In this document: positions 14,686-23,605 of the stretch, piece by piece
Numbering within the stretch: the stretch's first letter is position 1
How the letters are laid out: each line of letters starts with the position of its first letter
Assembly: GCA_964448285.1 (NCBI GenBank)
Contig: CAYUWG010000041.1
Location: 1-33,347 of the forward strand
Source: CAYUWG01 sp964448285
Lineage (GTDB): Bacteria > Bacteroidota > Ignavibacteria > SZUA-365
Reading direction: 5' to 3'
DNA length: 33,347 nucleotides
The notes under the pieces: model-generated
Database searches by the model: none
The model's input: the letters and a program-made list of their open reading frames with translations, nothing else
What the model was told of the DNA's origin: nothing
Translations under genes and position numbers: made by a program

Positions 14686-15345
14686 TTACCCTAAGTGCGC
14701 TTTGTTGTCTAACGCAAAGCGCAGGAGCGAGTAATTCCCGCTCAGCCCGAGTTTGTGGACCATGTTGTACCGATGATTTTCAACGGTGCGAACGCTGACG
14801 TGAAAAGACTCCGCGATTTGTTTGCTCGAAAGCGATTGCGCAATGAGCGAAAGGACCTCCCGTTCCGTCGCAGTGAGCTTATCGATCCCGAGACGCTGTC
14901 CGATATTCTGGCTGACTGCCGGATGTGACTTCAATGCGCGTGAAGTGAGCGACGGGCTGATGTAATATTGGCCGAGCGAAACGACTTCGATCCCTTTGAG
15001 GATATCCGCAATCGCACTGTCCTTGAGAAGGTATCCTCGCACTCCGAGGTCCAGCGCCTTATCGAAGATCGCTTCCTCCTGGTACATCGTAAGCACGATG
15101 CAATAGACGGGAAGCGCGTCGTCATGGATACGTTGGATCACCTCTAGTCCGTTCATCTTCGGCATCTCGATATCGATGACCGCGATGTCCGGATTCAATC
15201 TCTTGATTTCTTCGTAGGCGGTTTCGCCGTCACCAGCACTGCCGACGACGTTGAAATGCTCCTCCTTCATGATGACTTCCTCCAATCCCTTTCGGAAAAT
15301 GGGATGGTCGTCTGCGATGAATATGTTGACCGTGCCGTTCTTCAT
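14686..15345 (-). CDS. NarL/FixJ-type response regulator
   Basis: The 219-residue protein has a receiver domain with acidic residues D12/D13, phosphoacceptor D58 in IAVIDIEMPKMNG, T86 in VLTMYQ and K108 in GYLLKDS. A LuxR-type helix-turn-helix follows (about 155-215: LTATEREVLSLIAQSLSSKQ, then VSVRTVENHRYNMVHKLGL). All phosphorylation residues are present. Its ATG overlaps the stop of the TPR kinase (ATGA at 15342-15345), so the two form one operon and a cognate pair: the kinase should phosphorylate D58, and the regulator should bind DNA as a dimer. Its targets are unknown. Confidence 0.92.
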   Translation of the reverse strand: MKNGTVNIFIADDHPIFRKGLEEVIMKEEHFNVVGSAGDGETAYEEIKRLNPDIAVIDIEMPKMNGLEVIQRIHDDALPVYCIVLTMYQEEAIFDKALDLGVRGYLLKDSAIADILKGIEVVSLGQYYISPSLTSRALKSHPAVSQNIGQRLGIDKLTATEREVLSLIAQSLSSKQIAESFHVSVRTVENHRYNMVHKLGLSGNYSLLRFALDNKAHLG

Positions 15346-18134
15346 GATTCGACTGCCTGCCTTTTCGTTACCGGGATCGTGATTTCGATTTTCGTACCGC
15401 GTCCCTTTTCCGATTCCAATTTCATAGAGCCTCCTAAAATCTCCGATCTCTCTCTGATGCTTTGGACTCCAAGTCCGTGCTTAGAAGTGTCGCTGTGAAG
15501 ATCGAAACCCTTGCCGTTATCGCGAACCGTAAGCCGTACATGATCGTTTGCCATCGTGAGTTTCACTTCCACGAGCGATGCCTCAGCATGCCTGATCACG
15601 TTGTTGAGCGACTCCTGCACGATGCGGTACAGGTTGATTTGCTCCGCCATCGTGAAAACATCGTCGATATCTTCGATCGACTTCACGAAGCTGAGACCTG
15701 AAGAGGATTCGACCTTACTGATCGTATCGTGCAGTGTGCGCGTTATGCCGGCGCGCTCGAGGAGAACGGGACGCAGGTTGTACGACATCTGGCGCACCTC
15801 TTCGATTGCCGTTGTTGCAACTTCATTCAACTGGTTGATGCGTTCGACGGTCATGTCGGATAACTGCTCGTATCGGATAAGGTAGTCCAACTGGTTTTTG
15901 ATGATCATGAGATTCTGTCCGAGGCCGTCGTGAAGGTCCGACGCGACGCGCTTGCGCTCCTGTTCCTGTGATTCGATAAGACCCTTCGTGAAGTACTTCT
16001 GGAAGTCCTTCTCCTTTCGAACCACTTCAGCTTCCGCAGCTTTCGCCTGATACTCCGCGGCTTCCGCGCGCAGCGACGCTTCCACGCGCCGTGCCTGCAA
16101 ACGCTTGATGATGAGAAACGCGAGTGCCATCAATAATACGAACCCGATGATCATCGCGTCTTTCGCGACTTTATCACGCGAGATGATCGAGGCCTGTAGC
16201 TCCTTGTCCTTTGCGAGTACTTCCACTTCCTTCGCTTTCTTGTCCTTCTCCGTACGCTGGAGCAGCAGTTCCTTCGTGCGCAGTTCCAACTCGGTCGTGC
16301 GATGATCGAGGGCGAGGAGGTTTATTTCGTTCTGCTGCGAGAGGAGGAGGGCGTTCTTTTTGATCCGCTCCGTTTCCAGTTCTCTGACTCGAAGTTGCTC
16401 CTTATTCTTCGTCAGTTCGAGTTCGCTGAGCGCTTTGTCCTTCTCGAGCATTGCAATCTGTTGTTCTTTCTTTTCGCTCTCGTACTTGGCGGTCATTTCA
16501 TTGATGGATTTGATGTTGGTTTCGTTGAGGAGTGAGTCCTTCATGACAACAAATTCTTTGTAGTATCCGAGAGCTTTGGCGAAGTCACCGCGTTTGGTGT
16601 AAAGTTCGCTGAGACTTTCAAGGGCATCACGAATCACGTTCGGACTACCGATATTCCTTGCCAGGGTGAGTGAGCGTTCTAAATAATCATGTGCTTGGCT
16701 ATAATCTCCAGTTCTTAGAAACGCCCCCCCGATATTGTGAAGCGACGCAGTGATGTTGGATTTATCTCCGACTTCTTCAAACAGTTTCAAGCTTTGTTTG
16801 TGATAGTCCAGTGCCTGTTCAAGATTGCCTTGGATCCCGAAGATTTCTCCAATGTTGCCAAGCGATGCAGCTATGCCGGGTTTATATCCGAGTTCCTCAT
16901 TCATTTTCAGGCTTCTCTGGTAATAATCTAGCGCCTGTTCTAATCTGCCTTTGTTATAGTGGACGATAGCAATGTTATTGAGTGAACGTGCAATACCTGA
17001 TTTATTTTTAAGCTCTTCCTGCAGTTTTAAACTTCGCTCATAGTATTCTAATGCCTGTTCGCTTTTTCCTTGGCTCCTGTAGATTTCTCCTATCTGGTTG
17101 AGTCCCTGAGCTATGCCGGATTTATTTCCAAGTTCTTCTCGCAGTTTCAGACTCCGCTGGTAATAGTCTAACGCCTGTTCGTATCTGCCTTGGTAGTATT
17201 GTATGATCCCGATATTGACAAGCGACGCAGCGATGCCGGATTTATCTACGAGTTCTTCTTTAAGTTTCAAACTTCGCTGGTAATAATGAAGAGCTTGTTC
17301 GTAGCTCCCTTTGCTACTATAGATGTTTCCTATATTGTTGAGCGAAAAAGCGATACCGGATTTATCACCGAGTTCTTCTCTGAGTTTCAGACTTAGCTTT
17401 TGATGATCTAACGCCTCTCTATATTTGCCCTGATTCTTTAGGATTATTCCGATGTTGCTATACGATGAAGCGATGTCGGTTTTGTCTCCGAGTTCTAAAC
17501 GTAGTTTCAAGCTTCGATCGTGATAGTCCAACGCGAGTTCGTATCTACCTTGGTCGGAGTGGATCAATCCAATATTGTTAAGTGATGATGCGATGCCGGA
17601 TTTATATGCTGACTGCTCCGATAAAAGAAGAGCACGTTGATGATAAGCGAGCGCTTTGTCATAATTCCCTTGCCTTTGTGTAAGCCAACCAAGCCCAAGC
17701 AATGCACCAACGATAGTCTTCGCTTCGTTCGTTTTTTCCGCAATCGACAAACCATTCTCAAAGTACTCTTGTGCTAACTTCAAGTCACCTTTGTTTAGCG
17801 AGACCCAACCAAGGGATATGTGCGCTCTCGGAATCCCCCGCTGAAACTTGAGATCCTTTGCGAGATCGAGCACTTCATTTCCATACTGCAAAGCTTTCAT
17901 CGGATTGTTCGATCGATAGGCATCACAGATCGCAACAAGTGTATTCACGCGGTTTGTGTCCTGCTTCTGTTTTGCAAGAACAGCGAGCAGACTGTCGATT
18001 TTAGTCTGTTGAGAAAAGAGAAAGGCCGGGGATACGAAAAGGGACATTGCTAGTGTCATGCTAAGTCCGATCAATGGTAGGGACACGGTATGCCGTGTCC
18101 CTACAGCAGTATTGCATGTCATTCTCATCCTCAT
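15342..18134 (-). CDS. TPR-repeat sensor histidine kinase (HisKA_3 type)
   Basis: The frame encodes 930 residues. A signal-like hydrophobic segment (LAMSLFVSPAFLFSQQ) is followed by about 11-12 TPR units of exactly 40 residues (about 55-530, core EQALDYYQRSLKLREELG), a long coiled coil (about 560-655), a membrane helix near 661-676, and the kinase core. The phosphoacceptor is H735 in ASDLHDGLGQNL, typical of the NarX/DegS-like HisKA_3 class. The ATPase domain has QESLNNVIRHA and DNGKGFDL. The TPR part is probably periplasmic, sensing proteins or peptides. The ATG at 18122 (residue 5) has GAGG at a better distance than 18134 and may be the true start. A 26-bp palindrome lies within the N-terminal codons. 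The gene is coupled to the regulator gene downstream. Confidence 0.88.
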   Translation of the reverse strand: MRMRMTCNTAVGTRHTVSLPLIGLSMTLAMSLFVSPAFLFSQQTKIDSLLAVLAKQKQDTNRVNTLVAICDAYRSNNPMKALQYGNEVLDLAKDLKFQRGIPRAHISLGWVSLNKGDLKLAQEYFENGLSIAEKTNEAKTIVGALLGLGWLTQRQGNYDKALAYHQRALLLSEQSAYKSGIASSLNNIGLIHSDQGRYELALDYHDRSLKLRLELGDKTDIASSYSNIGIILKNQGKYREALDHQKLSLKLREELGDKSGIAFSLNNIGNIYSSKGSYEQALHYYQRSLKLKEELVDKSGIAASLVNIGIIQYYQGRYEQALDYYQRSLKLREELGNKSGIAQGLNQIGEIYRSQGKSEQALEYYERSLKLQEELKNKSGIARSLNNIAIVHYNKGRLEQALDYYQRSLKMNEELGYKPGIAASLGNIGEIFGIQGNLEQALDYHKQSLKLFEEVGDKSNITASLHNIGGAFLRTGDYSQAHDYLERSLTLARNIGSPNVIRDALESLSELYTKRGDFAKALGYYKEFVVMKDSLLNETNIKSINEMTAKYESEKKEQQIAMLEKDKALSELELTKNKEQLRVRELETERIKKNALLLSQQNEINLLALDHRTTELELRTKELLLQRTEKDKKAKEVEVLAKDKELQASIISRDKVAKDAMIIGFVLLMALAFLIIKRLQARRVEASLRAEAAEYQAKAAEAEVVRKEKDFQKYFTKGLIESQEQERKRVASDLHDGLGQNLMIIKNQLDYLIRYEQLSDMTVERINQLNEVATTAIEEVRQMSYNLRPVLLERAGITRTLHDTISKVESSSGLSFVKSIEDIDDVFTMAEQINLYRIVQESLNNVIRHAEASLVEVKLTMANDHVRLTVRDNGKGFDLHSDTSKHGLGVQSIRERSEILGGSMKLESEKGRGTKIEITIPVTKRQAVES
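18078..18103. repeat. Palindromic repeat inside the 5' end of the TPR kinase gene
   Basis: TAGGGACACGG and its reverse complement flank a 4-bp loop, an 11-bp stem. The box resembles the GGGACACGGCATGCCGTGTC type of interspersed palindrome found in many environmental genomes. It falls in codons just upstream of the signal peptide, so it either adds residues (GTRHTVSLP) or, if translation starts later, forms a leader hairpin. Confidence 0.7.
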
Positions 18135-18306
18135 AGAATGGGAAAAGCGGGTACCGAGGAAGATTGCATCAGCGTGCGCGGGACAACCGCATAAGCAAGT
18201 GTGGCAAGTGTATTCTGAAAAGGTAATCGATGCATGATTCGCTCCGAATTGAAAGATCGTGCGAAAGTAAGAAGGTTTGCGTGAAAGACAAGTCCTCCCC
18301 CTTAAT

Positions 18307-18354
18307 CCCCCTCAAGAGGGGGAGATCGACTGGCATCTCCCCCGCTGGCGGGGG
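18307..18354. terminator. Two GC-rich hairpins in tandem, 3' of the T9SS-cargo gene
   Basis: CCCCCTC-AA-GAGGGGG (18307-18322) and CCCCCGC-TG-GCGGGGG (18339-18354) are perfect 7-bp stems 16 bp apart. They lie directly after the minus-strand cargo gene that ends at 18368. No T-tract follows on either strand, so they may be a dispersed CTCAAGAG-type repeat that can also stop transcription. The rest of 18135-18367 has nothing recognisable. Confidence 0.5.
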
Positions 18355-18367
18355 TAGGGGGTGGATA

Positions 18368-20032
18368 TTACTTCAACAGCAACATTCTCTTACTCAGTGT
18401 TTGATTCGCAACACTCAACTTGTACTCGTACACACCGCTTTCAAGACCATGCGCATCGAACGTGACCGAGTGCGTTCCTGCGCTTTTCGTTTCATTCACA
18501 AGCGTCGCTATTTCCATTCCGAGGACGTTATAGACCTTCAAGACGACGGGGCTATCCTCAGTAAGAGAGTAGGTGATCGTCGTTGACGGATTGAATGGAT
18601 TGGGGTAGTTCTGCGACAAGCTGAATCCATCTGAAGAGAAAGAATCGCGATCAAGAGATGCTTTTGGTGTGCCTGTCTGCGTGTATTTCAGCAGCATGGC
18701 CTGGTTTCCTGTGTTGCCGGCCGTAAAGACGTTCCCGGTATTGTCCAAGCGCACTTCGTCGAACCGATCAGCAACAGCCGACCCGCCGTCATATATCGCT
18801 GCCCATTCCTGGACGCCGGCGTTACTGTACTTCAAGACAATGGCATTCACGTTTCCGCCGGAGTTGATCGATCCACTTACGTAGAAGTTGCCAGCTTGGG
18901 AAGCACAGATAGAGGATGCATAGTCATCGAGCTTTTCCGGTCCATCGTAGGTCCGTATCCACAACTGCGCGCCGGATGCGCTGTATTTGATCGTTGTGAT
19001 GTCGTGGCTGGTAGGTCCGTTCTTCCCAGAACCCGATTTCATATAGCTATAACCCGTGATGCAAGGGTTCCCATACCCATCGAGGATGATGGCTGAAGGC
19101 TCGTCACGCGTACTCGGCGGCGTATTCCAACCTGAGTTGTACACTACGTCATCGGCATTCCCGTCATACGTTGCTGTCCACTGCAGGACGCCTGCGCTGT
19201 TGTATTTCAGCGTCAGCCAGTTGTGGTTCCTGTTGTACCATGATTTTTTCGCCTTCAGATAATCGATCCCTGCGACGTAGACATTGCCGGCTTCGTCCAC
19301 GGCAATATCTCTCGTCGTCTGCCCATAAACATTCGCAGCGTAGTTCACTGACCAGATCTGGGCACTACTGACTGGATTAAGTTTGTTCACCACGATCACC
19401 GGCTCTACCGTTCCAGGAGTACTGCCGAGGTTCATGTTGATACTTCCATGCGTGTAGAGATATCCGTCCCGATAGTATAATCCCGCCATGCCGCCGGAAG
19501 CGGTCTGGCTCCAGAGTAACAAACCCGAAGCATCGTATTTCCGGAGTTCCTCGACAACTTGCGAGGAGGAGTTGTAGTAAGAGACCTTGACGTAGATGTT
19601 GTTGTACTCATCGGTGACGATGTCGTTTTTGTCAGATCTTCCAGGAAGATTTTGCGACCAGAGAACGGTTCCACTTGCATCGATTTTCATGACGTAGCCG
19701 GTTCCAGCAGGCATTGAACCGACTACGATGATATTCCCGATTCCATCGAGAACTATTCCGGAAGCGCCATCATAGGTTGCGTCCTGCACGCTCCAGAGCA
19801 GAATCCCCGTCTGCGAATATTTCAGGATAAGTACTGCAGTGACCGACACGAAATCGTTTGTGCTGCACGCGAGATAAGTATTTCCCGCACCGTCCTGTGC
19901 CATTGAGGCCATGTATGCATGACCCAAACCGCTGTTGGTCGCAATCCACTGTTGCGTGACTTGGGCATGGCTCGGTCTGGGCATCAACGCGAGTGTTACC
20001 ATGAGAAAGGTGAAGCATGTGAGGTGTTTCAT
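18368..20032 (-). CDS. T9SS-exported SBBP/beta-propeller-like protein, paralogue 1
   Basis: From the ATG at 20032 (AAAAAGGATC upstream) the 554-residue product begins with a signal peptide (KHLTCFTFLMVTLALMPRPS then HAQ). The body consists of repeats of about 50-60 residues of the form DGIGNIIVVGSM, LKYSQTGILLWS and DEAGNVYVAG, the SBBP pattern of beta-propeller proteins. It ends in a T9SS type A sorting domain: SQNYPNPFNPSTTITYSL, then VLKVYNVLGMEIATLVNE and YKLSVANQTLSKRMLLLK. It is therefore expected to be exported through the outer membrane and either released or attached to the surface. A frame extension to 20146 crosses a hairpin and is rejected. The downstream paralogue of the pair, it is read in the same direction as the gene at 20143. 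Confidence 0.85.
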   Translation of the reverse strand: MKHLTCFTFLMVTLALMPRPSHAQVTQQWIATNSGLGHAYMASMAQDGAGNTYLACSTNDFVSVTAVLILKYSQTGILLWSVQDATYDGASGIVLDGIGNIIVVGSMPAGTGYVMKIDASGTVLWSQNLPGRSDKNDIVTDEYNNIYVKVSYYNSSSQVVEELRKYDASGLLLWSQTASGGMAGLYYRDGYLYTHGSINMNLGSTPGTVEPVIVVNKLNPVSSAQIWSVNYAANVYGQTTRDIAVDEAGNVYVAGIDYLKAKKSWYNRNHNWLTLKYNSAGVLQWTATYDGNADDVVYNSGWNTPPSTRDEPSAIILDGYGNPCITGYSYMKSGSGKNGPTSHDITTIKYSASGAQLWIRTYDGPEKLDDYASSICASQAGNFYVSGSINSGGNVNAIVLKYSNAGVQEWAAIYDGGSAVADRFDEVRLDNTGNVFTAGNTGNQAMLLKYTQTGTPKASLDRDSFSSDGFSLSQNYPNPFNPSTTITYSLTEDSPVVLKVYNVLGMEIATLVNETKSAGTHSVTFDAHGLESGVYEYKLSVANQTLSKRMLLLK

Positions 20033-20098
20033 CGATGGGATCCTTTTTTTGATGTGAGTAAAATTGAAAGTGATTGAATCGAATATCAATGTCCTATC

Positions 20099-20127
20099 AC
20101 CCCTTCTCCCAAATCGGGAGAAGGGGT
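20099..20127. terminator. Hairpin with 12-bp stem between the two cargo genes
   Basis: ACCCCTTCTCCC, a 5-bp loop AAATC, then GGGAGAAGGGGT. The hairpin lies between the stop of the upstream cargo gene (20143) and the start of the next (20032). It is positioned to end or stabilise the first transcript. There is no clear T-tract, and the sequence resembles a dispersed CTCCC repeat. Confidence 0.5.
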
Positions 20128-20142
20128 TGGTAGTCAAGGGGT

Positions 20143-21786
20143 TCATTTCAGCAATACCATCTTCCGGCTCAACGCTCTGCCTGCAACACTCAGAGTGTAC
20201 GTGTACACTCCGCTTTGGAGCTTTCGCGCGTCGAATGTGACCGAGTGCGTTCCTGCGCTTTTTGCTTCATTCACTAACGTCGCTATTTCCATTCCGAGGA
20301 CGTTATAGACCTTCAAGACAACGGGGCTATCTTCGGCGAGCGAGTAAGTGATCGTCGTCGAAGGATTGAAGGGATTGGGATAGTTCTGCAACAAACGTAT
20401 TGCTGCCGGGATGAGGTTCTGTCCGTCGCGTGAATCCTTTGGAGTCCCAGTCTGTGAGTATTTTATCAGAAGGGCTCCCTGACCTGAGTGCCCGGATACC
20501 AATACATTCCCTCCATTGTCAAGCCGGATTGATCGACATTCATCGCTTATTGTAGGACCTCCGTCATACGTCGCGCTCCATTGTTGTGTGCCGGATGAAT
20601 TGTACTTCACTGTTGTCGCATTCCTCGTTCGATGGTCCTGAATTGACTCCCCTGTCTTGCCGGTGATGTACACACTTCCTGATCCGGTTGTGAGTATGGC
20701 GAAACCGCAATCATTTTTATGCTCAGGACCATCGAATGTTTTCACCCAGAGTTGTGTCCCAGAGGGATTGTACTTTATCGTTGTCATGTCATGACTCGTA
20801 AACGAACCTGTTGTGGTATAGCTCTGTCCGGTGACGCAAGGATTTCCGCTGCCATCCAGAGTTATCGCGGTAGGGATATCACTTCCGGTCGATTGTCCAA
20901 GCCCGGTTGGATAGACGACATCGTTCGCGTTTCCGTCGTACTGTTTTGCCCACTGGAGCGGTCCGGTTGCGTTGTACTTCAGAGTGACCCAGTTAACATT
21001 ATAACTGTAGCTACTGCCCCCTTTCAGCTTTATCGAAATTTGACCGGCGACGTACACGTTCCCTGTTTCATCGACGACGATATCCGCACTGTACTGACCT
21101 TCCTTGCTGGCAGAATACGTCGTCGCCCAGATTTGCGCTCCCGTTGAAGCGCTGTATTTCGCTGTGAGTATGATAGGTGTTGCGAAAGGGTGGCCTGAGA
21201 ACTGCATCGATGTTCCTCCAGTTACATACAGTGAACCGCCTTTGTAAAACATCGCATTGACGCTAGCGTTAGGGTATGCCGTACTCCACTGCTGAACACC
21301 GTTCGAATTGTATTTTACGACGGTAAAAGGGCTTCCTGCGATGTACAGATTATTGTTTTCATCAACGGTAATTTTTTTCGGACCGAATCCTGAAACGGTT
21401 TGCGTCCAGAGCATTTGTCCATTCCCATCATATTTTATTGTTACTCCGCCGGAGGATTGAGTACCACCCGTCATGATCGCGTCTCCGTTCCCATCCACAA
21501 CGACGGATCGAGCTTCTTCATACGACGGATTTACCTGACTCCAGAGGAGATTCCCCAAAGGGTCGTATTTGAGCAATAACATTGAACTGGCTGTTCCATC
21601 ATGATAATAGCCGGCGCAATAGATATTACCGTTGTTATCCAATGCCATGGAGTTAGTCCGTGTTTGGAGTGGTGCGCTGAACGTCTGTACCCACTGCTGT
21701 GTCACTTGTGCGTGACTCAGCGTGGAAATACCTGCAAGCGTTACCGCGAGAAGAGCGAGTGCGAAAATGTTTGTGAACTGTTTCAT
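20143..21786 (-). CDS. T9SS-exported SBBP/beta-propeller-like protein, paralogue 2
   Basis: The 547-residue product begins with a signal peptide (FALALLAVTLAGISTLSHAQ). AAAGGATC lies at a suitable distance before the ATG at 21786. As in paralogue 1, it starts its mature part with VTQQW and carries SBBP-like repeats (DNNGNIYCAGYY, VDGNGDAIMTGG, DETGNVYVAGQ). It ends with a T9SS sorting domain, LQNYPNPFNPSTTITYSL to LSVAGRALSRKMVLLK. Its C-terminal coding DNA is about 95% identical to that of the neighbour over 96 bp, while the bodies are more diverged. Secreted cargo of unknown substrate is the safest description; repeats of this kind also occur in adhesins and enzymes. Confidence 0.85.
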   Translation of the reverse strand: MKQFTNIFALALLAVTLAGISTLSHAQVTQQWVQTFSAPLQTRTNSMALDNNGNIYCAGYYHDGTASSMLLLKYDPLGNLLWSQVNPSYEEARSVVVDGNGDAIMTGGTQSSGGVTIKYDGNGQMLWTQTVSGFGPKKITVDENNNLYIAGSPFTVVKYNSNGVQQWSTAYPNASVNAMFYKGGSLYVTGGTSMQFSGHPFATPIILTAKYSASTGAQIWATTYSASKEGQYSADIVVDETGNVYVAGQISIKLKGGSSYSYNVNWVTLKYNATGPLQWAKQYDGNANDVVYPTGLGQSTGSDIPTAITLDGSGNPCVTGQSYTTTGSFTSHDMTTIKYNPSGTQLWVKTFDGPEHKNDCGFAILTTGSGSVYITGKTGESIQDHRTRNATTVKYNSSGTQQWSATYDGGPTISDECRSIRLDNGGNVLVSGHSGQGALLIKYSQTGTPKDSRDGQNLIPAAIRLLQNYPNPFNPSTTITYSLAEDSPVVLKVYNVLGMEIATLVNEAKSAGTHSVTFDARKLQSGVYTYTLSVAGRALSRKMVLLK

Positions 21787-22173
21787 GGAATTGATCCTTT
21801 CAGATTGGTTGTGAGAAGTGAGTGAATGTGTTTTTCACTGTGATTGAATTACTGATACGAACTAACGAAAGCATCTCGCGCAATGGAATGAGTAATGGCT
21901 CTCAATTCTCTGAGTAATTCCACTCAAATGCACACATTTCAGGTTTCTTCAGAGGGATTTCGCTCTTCGATCAAGCGATGTGAGTCCCTGTACCGGACAA
22001 CCACTCTTCGTGCAGTCGGGTGCGCCTCCGGTTTTCTCATCCCGTTCAGCGAAACATGACGAAAGTTCTTTTTCTCCGCTGAACTTGTTTGCAGGTTTCT
22101 TTGCATGTCTGTGAGAGCACTCATGCATGAATTCAATGACGTTCTTTCCAATCATCTTTCAGGAGTTTTACCC
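21787..22173. other. Divergent intergenic region between T9SS-cargo and asnA genes
   Basis: This 387-bp gap must hold the promoters of both divergent genes. I see AAAGGATC before the cargo ATG and AGGAG before the asnA ATG. No convincing -35/-10 pair, operator or riboswitch could be picked out by eye. Small ORFs in it show no protein-like pattern. Confidence 0.5.
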
Positions 22174-23301
22174 ATGTCAGATAAAAAAGCCGACCTCGCC
22201 GGTCCCGGTATCAGCACGTATGAAGAAGTGGATCGCATCCTTCCCGGCGACTACCGCTCCATCCTCAATCCCAAGGACACACAAAAGGCCATCTATGCCG
22301 TCAAGGATTACATCGAGAAGAACCTCTGCAACGCACTGAATCTCATGATGGTGCAGGTGCCGCTCATCGTCACGCGCGAGAGCGGCGTCAACGACAACCT
22401 CGATCGGGACGGTTCGCGCACGCCGGTGGATTTCCCCTGCGGCCTCGGCATCGATCCGAGGTTGAACGCGCAGGTTGTGCAGGCCGCGACGAAGTGGAAG
22501 AGGCTCGCGCTCAGACAGTTCGCTTGCAATCACGGCGAAGGGATCAACACCGACATGCGCGCCGTGAGAAAGGACTACTTCCTCGATCACGACCATAGCT
22601 CGTATGTGGATCAGTGGGATTGGGAGCGCGTCATGAGTGCGGAGGAACGCTCGCTTGTGTTTCTCAAGGACATTGTGAGAAATATCTGGAGGGTAATCAC
22701 CGGCGCGGAAGAATACGTGCAGGATCTTTTCCCCGAACTGAAGGACCCGCGATATCCGAGCCTCCCGAAAGAGCTTGAGTTCTTCCATGCTGAAGAAATC
22801 CTCGCGATGTATCCCGACCTTCCGCGCAAGCAGCGTGAGACGCAAATCCTCCAGGAGCATCCGGCCATCTTCATCGTCGGCATCGGCTGGGTGCTCGAGG
22901 ACGGCTATCCGCATGAAATGCGCGCCGCGGACTACGACGACTGGGTTACCGATACTTCAGCGGAGACAGGCAAGGACACGCACGGACTGAACGGTGATAT
23001 CCTCGTGTGGAATCACGTCACGAAGCGCCGCCATGAACTGACCTCGATGGGTATCCGCGTGACGAAAGAAACGCTCGTAACGCAACTCGAGCTTTCGAAC
23101 CAGATGGATCATCTCTCGTTGCCGTACCACCAGGCGATTCTCAACGATGAAGTGTCGCTGAGCATCGGAGGCGGCATCGGACAGGCGCGTACGCAAATGC
23201 TGCTGCTCCGGAAAGCACACCTTGGTGAAGTAACCGTTACGGTATGGCCTGAGCAATTGAAAGAGATCTGCCGGAAGAAGAACATCTTCGTGCTGGAATA
23301 G
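22174..23301 (+). CDS. asnA: Aspartate-ammonia ligase (AsnA-type asparagine synthetase)
   Basis: The start at 22174 is supported by AGGAG 8 bp upstream; a frame extension to 22105 is rejected. The 375-residue product matches AsnA throughout: IVTRESGVNDNLDRDG (substrate loop), ATKWKRLALRQF, SSYVDQWDWERVM, DYDDWVTDTS, LNGDILVWN, SMGIRV and LSIGGGIGQARTQMLLL. AsnA makes asparagine from aspartate, ammonia and ATP via an aspartyl-adenylate, using a class II aminoacyl-tRNA-synthetase fold in the cytoplasm. It is about 45 residues longer than the E. coli enzyme, mostly at the N-terminus. It is a single gene, and no partner is seen nearby. Confidence 0.95.
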   Translation: MSDKKADLAGPGISTYEEVDRILPGDYRSILNPKDTQKAIYAVKDYIEKNLCNALNLMMVQVPLIVTRESGVNDNLDRDGSRTPVDFPCGLGIDPRLNAQVVQAATKWKRLALRQFACNHGEGINTDMRAVRKDYFLDHDHSSYVDQWDWERVMSAEERSLVFLKDIVRNIWRVITGAEEYVQDLFPELKDPRYPSLPKELEFFHAEEILAMYPDLPRKQRETQILQEHPAIFIVGIGWVLEDGYPHEMRAADYDDWVTDTSAETGKDTHGLNGDILVWNHVTKRRHELTSMGIRVTKETLVTQLELSNQMDHLSLPYHQAILNDEVSLSIGGGIGQARTQMLLLRKAHLGEVTVTVWPEQLKEICRKKNIFVLE

Positions 23302-23354
23302 CGCTAAGACGATTCCCGATAGTCGTCGTTAAGGAGTCTTTCCTTCTCTCGGTC

Positions 23355-23421
23355 GTCCCGTTGGGACTTCGATGGAAACAGGTGGTGGACGTCTTCTACC
23401 ATATGGTCATCCCTACGGGAT
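23355..23421. repeat. Pair of short palindromes of a dispersed-repeat type
   Basis: GTCCC-GTT-GGGAC (23355-23367) and ATCCC-TAC-GGGAT (23409-23421) lie 41 bp apart, in a stretch whose translation reads VVPLGLRW and VIPTGFQW. This is the wording of a common interspersed repeat in Bacteroidota genomes. With the period-8 array at 23523 it occupies the 304-bp gap between asnA and the glycosidase gene. No gene is seen there. Confidence 0.5.
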
Positions 23422-23522
23422 TTCAGTGGCAGACGAACTCAACAACAAGCTGAAGCTGAAGGCAATGAGACGCAGCAAGCGAAATACACTCATACAATCC
23501 ATACATTCATACATCAAGCACG

Positions 23523-23574
23523 CCGTCCCACCGACACACCGTCCCACCGTTCCACCGACCCACCCGACGTCCCA
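23523..23574 (-). repeat. Period-8 minisatellite, consensus CCGTCCCA (TGGGACGG on minus strand)
   Basis: Five regular 8-bp copies (23523-23562) and an irregular end. It is the reverse complement of the unit at 3960-4054. Relative to the minus-strand glycosidase gene, whose stop is at 23606, the array lies downstream in the same orientation as the first array has to its gene. Confidence 0.75.
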
Positions 23575-23605
23575 CCGGGACGCCGTGCAAGCGATAAGCG
23601 AAACG

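Noticed and set aside
20033..20146. N-terminal extension of cargo paralogue 1 that would overlap the upstream stop by 4 bp
   Set aside because: The extension runs through a 12-bp-stem hairpin, and the internal ATG has a ribosome site followed directly by a signal peptide.
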